Below, piece after piece: positions 7,282-9,923 of a stretch of 9,923 nucleotides of DNA. The notes beneath the pieces were generated by a model. That model saw nothing but the letters and a program-made list of their open reading frames with translations, ran no database searches and had not been told where the DNA came from. Origin of the DNA: an uncultured Clostridia bacterium (GTDB lineage Bacteria > Bacillota > Clostridia > Christensenellales > Aristaeellaceae). The stretch spans positions 1 to 9,923 of the forward strand of contig CALCUD010000045.1 in assembly GCA_937906775.1 (NCBI GenBank). The letters are read 5' to 3'. Numbering within the stretch: position 1 is the stretch's first letter; every line of letters begins with the position of its first letter. The translations under genes were made by a program, and so were the position numbers.

Positions 7282-7743
7282 TTACATCTTATGTTCATCG
7301 ACCAGCTTCTGAAGTTCACCCATAAAGGTCCCCAGATCGGTAAACTTCCGGTATACCGCTGCAAACCGGACATAAGCAACATCGTTCAATTCCTTGAGTT
7401 CCGCCATGACCATGTCACCGATAGCTTCGGTATTGATCTCTCCGTCCATCGTTGCATAGCATTTCTGTTCAACGCGGGAGACGATGTCATCGATCTGCTG
7501 CATGCTGACAGGCAGTTTATCGCAGGCATGCAGGATTCCGGCTTTGATCTTCTGACTGTCGAAGCTTTCACGGCGTCCGTCCTTTTTGACGACATACAGC
7601 GGGCTCAATTCCACCTTTTCATAGGTGGTAAATCTCCGTCCGCAGTTGATACATTCCCGGCGGCGGCGGATACTGTTGCCGTCATCCGTGGGACGGGAAT
7701 CGATCACTTTGCTGTCCAGGCAGTTGCAATACTGACATTTCAT
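7282..7743 (-). CDS. nrdR: Transcriptional repressor NrdR
   Basis: NrdR is the nucleotide-sensing repressor of ribonucleotide reductase operons: it binds ATP/dATP and, in the dATP-loaded state, binds paired NrdR boxes over target promoters. The 153-residue product is of standard length. The N-terminal zinc ribbon has C3, C6, C31 and C34, with the basic DNA-binding patch SIRRRREC (24-31) and GRRFTTYE (35-42). The ATP-cone domain covers about residues 48-138 (VVKKDGRRESFD at its start, VAYVRFAAVYRKF near its end). The start follows GGAGG at 7756-7752 by eight bases. The gene is 15 bases behind xylB and has no visible promoter of its own, so it is probably transcribed from the xylB promoter. No ribonucleotide reductase gene is in the window. 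Confidence 0.97.
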   Translation of the reverse strand: MKCQYCNCLDSKVIDSRPTDDGNSIRRRRECINCGRRFTTYEKVELSPLYVVKKDGRRESFDSQKIKAGILHACDKLPVSMQQIDDIVSRVEQKCYATMDGEINTEAIGDMVMAELKELNDVAYVRFAAVYRKFTDLGTFMGELQKLVDEHKM

Positions 7744-7758
7744 CTTCTGATCCTCCGA

Positions 7759-9282
7759 TCACAGATCGCCCAGATCCTTGAACAGATCCTTATTAGCCGG
7801 ATACAGTTTCTTGAATACTTCATATACTTTCGCATACTTCGGTACGTTTTCCGCAATCGGGTTCTGGGCGGGATTGACTTTAATCATGGCGCGGCAGGCT
7901 TCCTGAACACTTCCGTACAGTCCGGCGCCAACGCCCGCGAGAATCGCAACGCCCAGCGCGGGACCTTCCGTATTGACCGTGGTGGCTACGGGGCAGTTCA
8001 TAACATCCGCCAGCATCTGACGCCACAGGGGGCTCTTTCCGCCGCCTCCGCAGGCCAACATGGTTTCAGGCGCGACGCCCATTCCCGCAAGCACTCCGAG
8101 ACAATCGTTCAGACTGTAGGTAACGCCTTCCATCACGGCGCGAAGCAGATCTCTCCGCTGATGCATTGCTGAAAGGCCAAAGAACATACCACGGCAGTCA
8201 CTGTCCAGATGCGGAGTGCGTTCACCCATCAGATAAGGCGCGTAAATCAGCTTATTGGCACCGATAGGGCTTTGTGCAGCCTCCTGATTGGTCAGTTCAT
8301 AAGTATCCACACCCATCGCTTCCGCCGTCGTTTTCTCGGCAGCGCAGAAGTTATCGCGGAACCATTTCAAGCTCAGACCCGCGGCTTGTGTAACGCCCAT
8401 GACATGCCAGGCGCCGGGAACCGCGCAGCAGAAGGTGTGGACGCGGCCTTTGGGATCAATGGCCAGTTTGTCTGTATGTGCAAAAACAACGCCGCTGGTC
8501 CCGATCGTTGTGAATGCTTTTCCGTCTTCAACAACACCGGTACCTACGGCTGCCGCCGCATTGTCGCCGGCACCGCCGACCACAAGCGTTTTTTCACTCA
8601 GGCCGGTCAGTTTCGCGGCGTTTTCGGAAACATGTCCCGTTACTTCGCAGCTCTCGTACACTTTAGCCAGCATGCTCTTATCAATATCCAGAATACCCAG
8701 CAGCTCATCGCTCCAGCAGCGATTTGGAACATCCAGCATCTGCATGCCGCTGGCGTCAGATACTTCAGTGGCAAAATCGCCGGTCAGCATATAGCGGACA
8801 TAGTCTTTGGGAAGCAGAACATGCTTGCAGCGGGCATAATTTTCAGGTTCATGATTCCGTACCCAGATCAGTTTGCTCAGAGTGAATCCGGGCAGCGCAG
8901 GGTTGGCAGTAATACGGATCAGATTTTCATATCCGACTTTGGCGGTGATCTCCTCGCATTCCTTTGCCGTACGCTGATCGCACCAGATGATGGATCTGCG
9001 GATCACATCGCCGTTTTCATCCAGCATGACCAGTCCGTGCATCTGACCGCTGATCCCGAGAGAAACAACATCTTCCTTCTGTACGCCGCTCTTGGTCAGA
9101 ACGGTCTGGATGGTGCTGACCGCCGCATTATACCAGTCCGCGGGATCCTGTTCCGCCCAGCCGTTCTGAGGCTGATACATAGGATATTCCACCGTAGCGC
9201 TGCAGATCCCTTTGCCGTTCTGATCGAACAGAACCGTTTTTGTTCCGGAAGTACCAAGGTCGATACCAAGTACGTATTTCAT
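7759..9282 (-). CDS. xylB: Xylulokinase
   Basis: This enzyme phosphorylates D-xylulose with ATP to xylulose 5-phosphate, the entry point of xylose into the pentose phosphate pathway. The 507-residue product is a full FGGY-family kinase. Seen: N-terminal phosphate loop GIDLGTSGTK (6-15, with D8), the xylulose-binding SGQMHG (78-83), WCDQR (100-104), the catalytic aspartate D240 in GGAGDN, the second phosphate motif TTIGTSG (258-264), and a C-terminal adenosine-binding ACGGGGKSPLWRQMLAD. The SGQMHG motif favours xylulokinase over glycerol or gluconate kinases. The ATG at 9282 has AGGGAG (9296-9291) eight bases upstream. It leads an operon with nrdR and the small membrane protein. No xylose isomerase is next to it, but a transport-type gene lies just upstream on the same strand. 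Confidence 0.95.
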   Translation of the reverse strand: MKYVLGIDLGTSGTKTVLFDQNGKGICSATVEYPMYQPQNGWAEQDPADWYNAAVSTIQTVLTKSGVQKEDVVSLGISGQMHGLVMLDENGDVIRRSIIWCDQRTAKECEEITAKVGYENLIRITANPALPGFTLSKLIWVRNHEPENYARCKHVLLPKDYVRYMLTGDFATEVSDASGMQMLDVPNRCWSDELLGILDIDKSMLAKVYESCEVTGHVSENAAKLTGLSEKTLVVGGAGDNAAAAVGTGVVEDGKAFTTIGTSGVVFAHTDKLAIDPKGRVHTFCCAVPGAWHVMGVTQAAGLSLKWFRDNFCAAEKTTAEAMGVDTYELTNQEAAQSPIGANKLIYAPYLMGERTPHLDSDCRGMFFGLSAMHQRRDLLRAVMEGVTYSLNDCLGVLAGMGVAPETMLACGGGGKSPLWRQMLADVMNCPVATTVNTEGPALGVAILAGVGAGLYGSVQEACRAMIKVNPAQNPIAENVPKYAKVYEVFKKLYPANKDLFKDLGDL

Positions 9283-9300
9283 CAGAATCTCTCCCTTTAT

Positions 9301-9316
9301 CCACTAAATATAGTGG
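9301..9316. promoter_or_regulatory. Putative NrdR box (operator) in the xylB leader
   Basis: CCACTA-AATA-TAGTGG is a perfect 6+6 inverted repeat of 16 bp. It agrees at 13 of 16 positions with the NrdR-box consensus as I recall it (acaCwAtATaTwGtgt), including both strongly conserved C and G half-site bases. It lies about +10 to +25 from the predicted xylB start site, where a bound repressor would block transcription. It could instead form an mRNA hairpin four bases upstream of the xylB ribosome binding site, or bind another regulator. Confidence 0.5.
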
Positions 9317-9331
9317 TTCATAGCTGTATAC

Positions 9332-9347
9332 AATTATATAATTGTGT
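9332..9347 (-). promoter_or_regulatory. Weak second NrdR-like box over the xylB -10
   Basis: On the minus strand this 16-mer begins ACACAAT, a perfect left half-site, but its right half fits poorly (9 of 16 overall). Its centre is 31 bp from the centre of the 9301-9316 palindrome, with 15 bp between the two sites, which is the usual spacing of paired NrdR boxes. The same bases include a perfect palindrome (CAATTATATAATTG, 9331-9344) covering the -10 box, which may be just promoter AT-richness. Confidence 0.3.
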
Positions 9348-9361
9348 TCTGTCTCTGTCAA
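9333..9361 (-). promoter_or_regulatory. Consensus sigma-A promoter of xylB-nrdR operon
   Basis: On the minus strand TTGACA (9361-9356) and TATAAT (9338-9333) are separated by exactly 17 bp, a perfect match to the housekeeping consensus. The start site would be near 9326, leaving a leader of about 44 nt to the xylB ATG. Such a strong core promoter for a catabolic gene implies repression, and the inverted repeats at 9301-9316 and 9330-9345 are the obvious operator candidates. Confidence 0.9.
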
Positions 9362-9392
9362 GCTTTCACCTTTTCGCAGCCGGTCGGAACAG

Positions 9393-9421
9393 AAAAAGGA
9401 CCGTCCCAAAGGGGACGGTCC
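9393..9421 (-). terminator. Intrinsic terminator after the solute-binding protein gene
   Basis: Read on the minus strand, a perfect 10-bp stem (GGACCGTCCC at 9421-9412 with GGGACGGTCC at 9407-9398) closes a four-base loop and is followed by TTTTT (9397-9393). It lies about 28 bases after the stop codon of the upstream gene and isolates the xylB promoter from read-through. Confidence 0.92.
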
Positions 9422-9449
9422 GGGAATCCGAAATGGTTAACTCGGATGC

Positions 9450-9923
9450 TTATTCAGCAGCAGCTTCTTCGGCGGCAGCGGCTTCGGCGGCAGCGGCTTC
9501 GGCAGCAGCGGCAGCTTCGGCGTTCTTGGCATCCAGTTCTTCCTGGGTCATGTCGCCGTTGAACACAGCGCACTTGTCCAGCCAAGCGGGCATAGCAGCC
9601 TCGACGACCTCAGCGGGGGTGCCGGACCACAGGTTCCACATCAGGCTGGCGCCGATGATGTCGTTGTTGGAGCCCAGCTTGAACACGTTGTGGGCAGCGC
9701 CATGCTCGCCCTGACGCATGGTAGCATAGGTCTCGTCCACAGCGCGATCGTCGGTGTACAGATACTTGTTGCCGATCCAGGCATCCTCGGAGTCAACGCC
9801 GGGGGTGTTCTCGGTGTACAGATCGTACAGCTGCTGCAGCTTCAGAGAGGTGGCCTCGTCGTACACGTTCGGGATACCGATGATGTTATCGCAAACCATG
9901 TACATGTAGTTCTCAGCACGGGG
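9450..9923 (-). CDS. Probable extracellular solute-binding protein, C-terminal part
   Basis: The frame is open to the window edge, so only the last 157 residues are visible; the true start, any lipoprotein signal and most of the fold are outside. The pattern (DNIIGIPNVYDE, then NDIIGASLMWNLWSGTPAEVVEAAMPAWLDKCAVFNG) resembles the C-terminal lobe of family-1 ABC sugar-binding proteins, where a helix ending in the '..EAVE..P..' type is usual. This is an inference from pattern, not a firm match. The last 23 residues are only Ala and Glu, built on an EAAAA repeat. Strong codon bias (mostly C- or G-ending) suggests high expression, as expected of a binding protein. It precedes xylB on the same strand but has its own terminator; a sugar ligand such as xylose is possible but unproven. 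Confidence 0.6.
   Translation of the reverse strand, partial: PRAENYMYMVCDNIIGIPNVYDEATSLKLQQLYDLYTENTPGVDSEDAWIGNKYLYTDDRAVDETYATMRQGEHGAAHNVFKLGSNNDIIGASLMWNLWSGTPAEVVEAAMPAWLDKCAVFNGDMTQEELDAKNAEAAAAAEAAAAEAAAAEEAAAE
9453..9521 (-). repeat. 15-bp tandem repeat encoding an Ala/Glu tail
   Basis: The 3' end of the upstream gene is built of near-identical 15-bp units (GCCGAAGCCGCTGCC and variants) encoding E-A-A-A-A. About four units are present, with drift to GCT codons and an extra Glu near the end. The peptide would form a charged, rigid helix like the EAAAK type. Slippage between units could make its length vary between strains. Confidence 0.85.

Noticed and set aside
9426..9447. Small hairpin ATCCGA / TCGGAT between the solute-binding protein stop and its terminator
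   Set aside because: The six-bp stem with a ten-base loop and no T-run is too weak to call, and a strong terminator follows directly.
8209..9714. Long plus-strand open frame (501 codons) opposite xylB, its promoter and the solute-binding protein tail
   Set aside because: It is antisense to a certain gene, crosses a terminator and promoter, and has no recognisable domain. It is a by-product of codon bias in the genes opposite.
1..9923. Mobile elements, CRISPR, tRNA/rRNA, toxin-antitoxin or defence genes
   Set aside because: No array-like repeats, transposase or integrase motifs, terminal inverted repeats or structured RNA genes were seen. Nearly all sequence is accounted for by core genes.

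Overview
This window most likely comes from a Bacillota bacterium of the class Clostridia, probably an anaerobe. The grounds are strong AGGAGG-type ribosome binding sites, a glutamate dehydrogenase that closely resembles the characterised clostridial enzyme as I remember it, an NrdR repressor, and compact co-directional operons ended by intrinsic terminators. Base composition looks moderately GC-rich. Genus cannot be set from sequence alone. The window looks largely like core chromosome. I see no insertion sequence, phage gene, CRISPR array, tRNA or rRNA.

Left half, plus strand (1-5400): a 5'-truncated type IIA topoisomerase A subunit (ParC-like, beta-pinwheel C-terminal domain) is followed by ybaB (nucleoid-associated protein), recR (recombination mediator), rmuC (DNA recombination/repair protein) and galM (aldose 1-epimerase). 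Spacings from ybaB to galM are 1, 17 and 25 nt, which implies one transcript ending at a strong terminator just after galM. ybaB-recR is the familiar pair, but the upstream neighbour here is the topoisomerase gene rather than dnaX.

Centre (5400-6975): gdhA is monocistronic, with its own near-consensus promoter and its own terminator. It assimilates ammonium or catabolises glutamate. A second, long hairpin directly after it can act in both directions and separates it from the convergent minus-strand operon.

Right half, minus strand (9400 down to 6975): xylB (xylulokinase), nrdR (repressor of ribonucleotide reductase genes) and a small GlsB/YeaQ/YmgE-type membrane protein form a tight operon with gaps of 15 and 17 nt. 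It runs from a perfect TTGACA-17-TATAAT promoter. Just downstream of that promoter is a palindrome that matches the published NrdR-box consensus at 13 of 16 positions, and a weaker half-site overlaps the -10 with its centre 31 bp away. This suggests NrdR autoregulation that would also include xylulokinase. At the right edge is the 3' end of another minus-strand gene, probably a highly expressed extracellular solute-binding protein, with an unusual Ala/Glu repeat tail and a textbook terminator.

No wholly new system is evident. The points most worth a second look are the putative NrdR control of xylB-nrdR, the repeat tail on the solute-binding protein, and the topoisomerase-ybaB-recR-rmuC gene order.
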